From: Methylococcales bacterium
Lineage (GTDB): Bacteria; Pseudomonadota; Gammaproteobacteria; Methylococcales; Methylomonadaceae
DNA: 64,000 bases
Assembly: GCA_028714175.1 (NCBI GenBank)
Contig: JAQTMV010000001.1
Span: forward strand, 19,899-83,898
Direction of reading: 5' to 3'
In this document: positions 63,319 to 64,000 of the stretch, in pieces
How the letters are laid out: every line of letters begins with the position of its first letter
Position numbering within the stretch: position 1 is the first letter of the stretch
The notes under the pieces: generated by a model
Database searches by the model: none
What the model was told of the DNA's origin: nothing
Seen by the model: only the letters and a program-made list of their open reading frames with translations
Position numbers and translations under genes: made by a program

Positions 63319-64000
63319 TCAGCATATCCTCGGCAATTGCTCGCCGCTCAATAAATCCAGAACCCGGCTGATGCCCATCGCCGTTTGTAGTGTTACCAGT
63401 CCTTTCGGGTGAGCTGTTTTAACCTTGCCGATCAAACAAGCCTGTGCACCAAGGAGATGTTCGCATAAAGCGGCCAAGGCTTGTCCGGTATGGGCTTCAG
63501 GCACAAACAGCGCAAAACAACCTTCGTTGGCGATGTAAATCGGATCAAAGCCTAAAATTTCACAGGCACTTTTAACATCCGGGTGTATTGGCAGTGCTGT
63601 TTCGTTGATTTCGATAGCATGATGTGATGCAGTGGCCAGTTCTATCAGACAGCTGGCTAACCCGCCGCGTGTTAGGTCGCGCATGCAGTGGATGTCGATA
63701 CCGGCTAGAATTAAATGCTGAACCAGTCCGGACAGGTCTGCACAGTCGCTTTGTATCGTGCTTTCAAAGTTTAAGCCTTCCCGCTCCAGCATGACGGCGA
63801 TGCCGTGTCGTGCCAGGTCGCTGTTAATGATAATGCTGTCACCGGCTTGAATTCCCGCAGGCGAAACGTTGATGTTTTCGCCAACAATGCCGATGCCGGC
63901 GGTATTGATATAAACCCCGTCGCCGCTGCCGTGGTCGACCACTTTGGTGTCGCCGGTCACAATCAATACACCTGCCTGTTGCGCAGTTTGCTGCATGGAC
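63319..64000 (-). CDS. hypE: Hydrogenase maturation protein HypE, N-terminus beyond window
   Basis: The C-terminal two thirds of HypE, open to the window edge. Visible are 'AGVLIVTGDTKVVDHGSGDGVYINTAGIG', 'IIINSDLARHGIAVMLEREGL', 'IHCMRDLTRGGLASCLIELA', and the invariant C-terminal 'LPRIC' whose cysteine carries the carbamoyl that becomes the cyanide ligand of [NiFe]-hydrogenase. It is convergent with the restriction-like operon and with hypB beyond it. Its presence suggests the organism assembles a [NiFe]-hydrogenase. Confidence 0.96.
   Translation of the reverse strand, partial: SMQQTAQQAGVLIVTGDTKVVDHGSGDGVYINTAGIGIVGENINVSPAGIQAGDSIIINSDLARHGIAVMLEREGLNFESTIQSDCADLSGLVQHLILAGIDIHCMRDLTRGGLASCLIELATASHHAIEINETALPIHPDVKSACEILGFDPIYIANEGCFALFVPEAHTGQALAALCEHLLGAQACLIGKVKTAHPKGLVTLQTAMGISRVLDLLSGEQLPRIC

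Overview
The window looks like chromosome from a gammaproteobacterial methanotroph of the order Methylococcales. This is inference from gene content, not from a marker such as pmoA or 16S rRNA. The main signs are a complete fhcB-A-D-C set (formyltransferase/hydrolase complex of tetrahydromethanopterin-linked C1 oxidation), a four-gene PQQ-associated ABC transporter/beta-propeller cluster, hypB and hypE, and gammaproteobacterial housekeeping order (hemA-prfA-prmC, lolB-ispE-tRNA-prs-rplY-pth, hrcA-grpE-dnaK-dnaJ-dapB, dapA-bamC-purL).

Layout. 1-2.7 kb: sulfur-acquisition locus on the minus strand (small DUF2292/YezD protein, alginate-export-type porin, sulfate-binding protein cut by the window edge). 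2.8-4.4 kb: frameshifted REP-associated transposase, REP-like palindromes, and a RelE-type toxin-antitoxin pair between two copies of a ~160-bp repeat that carries a terminator. 4.5-8 kb: di-heme peroxidase, secreted protein and a sigma54 activator, with a plausible sigma54 promoter and palindromic activator sites between them. 8-15.4 kb: dapB, dnaJ, dnaK, grpE and hrcA, with a toxin-antitoxin pair (toxin frameshifted) between dnaK and dnaJ. 15.6-26.8 kb: PIN-like protein, fhcC, fhcD, a block of toxin-antitoxin and Abi_C genes splitting the fhc genes, fhcA, fhcB, a JAMM protein, prmC, prfA and hemA. 27-32.6 kb: TPR lipoprotein, lolB, ispE, tRNA-Gln, prs, rplY and pth.

32.6-35.5 kb: remnants (N-terminally cut M28 membrane peptidase, PAS fragment fused to a group II intron reverse-transcriptase fragment) and a small membrane protein. 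35.6-43.2 kb: purL, bamC, dapA and a DEAD-box helicase. 43.2-45.8 kb: wreckage of IS110, IS4 and IS3 elements around a DUF1343/NamZ gene. 45.9-51.3 kb: alpha/beta hydrolase lipoprotein, glucokinase and a 1,075-residue GH15/phosphorylase-kinase-like protein. 51.8-59.1 kb: SHOCT protein, DUF2380 protein, MOSC protein, PQQ-linked binding protein, beta-propeller, ABC ATPase and permease, then hypB. 59.4-63.1 kb: an AT-rich four-gene operon (HTH regulator, beta-class DNA methyltransferase, AAA ATPase, HNH nuclease) lying between hypB and hypE.

The best candidate for an under-described system is that last operon. It resembles a Septu-like ATPase plus HNH pair combined with its own DNA methyltransferase and controller, which would make it a methylation-guided restriction or defence module. 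Secondary candidates are the sigma54-controlled di-heme peroxidase locus, the defence/toxin-antitoxin block inside the fhc operon, and the repeat-flanked toxin-antitoxin cassette.
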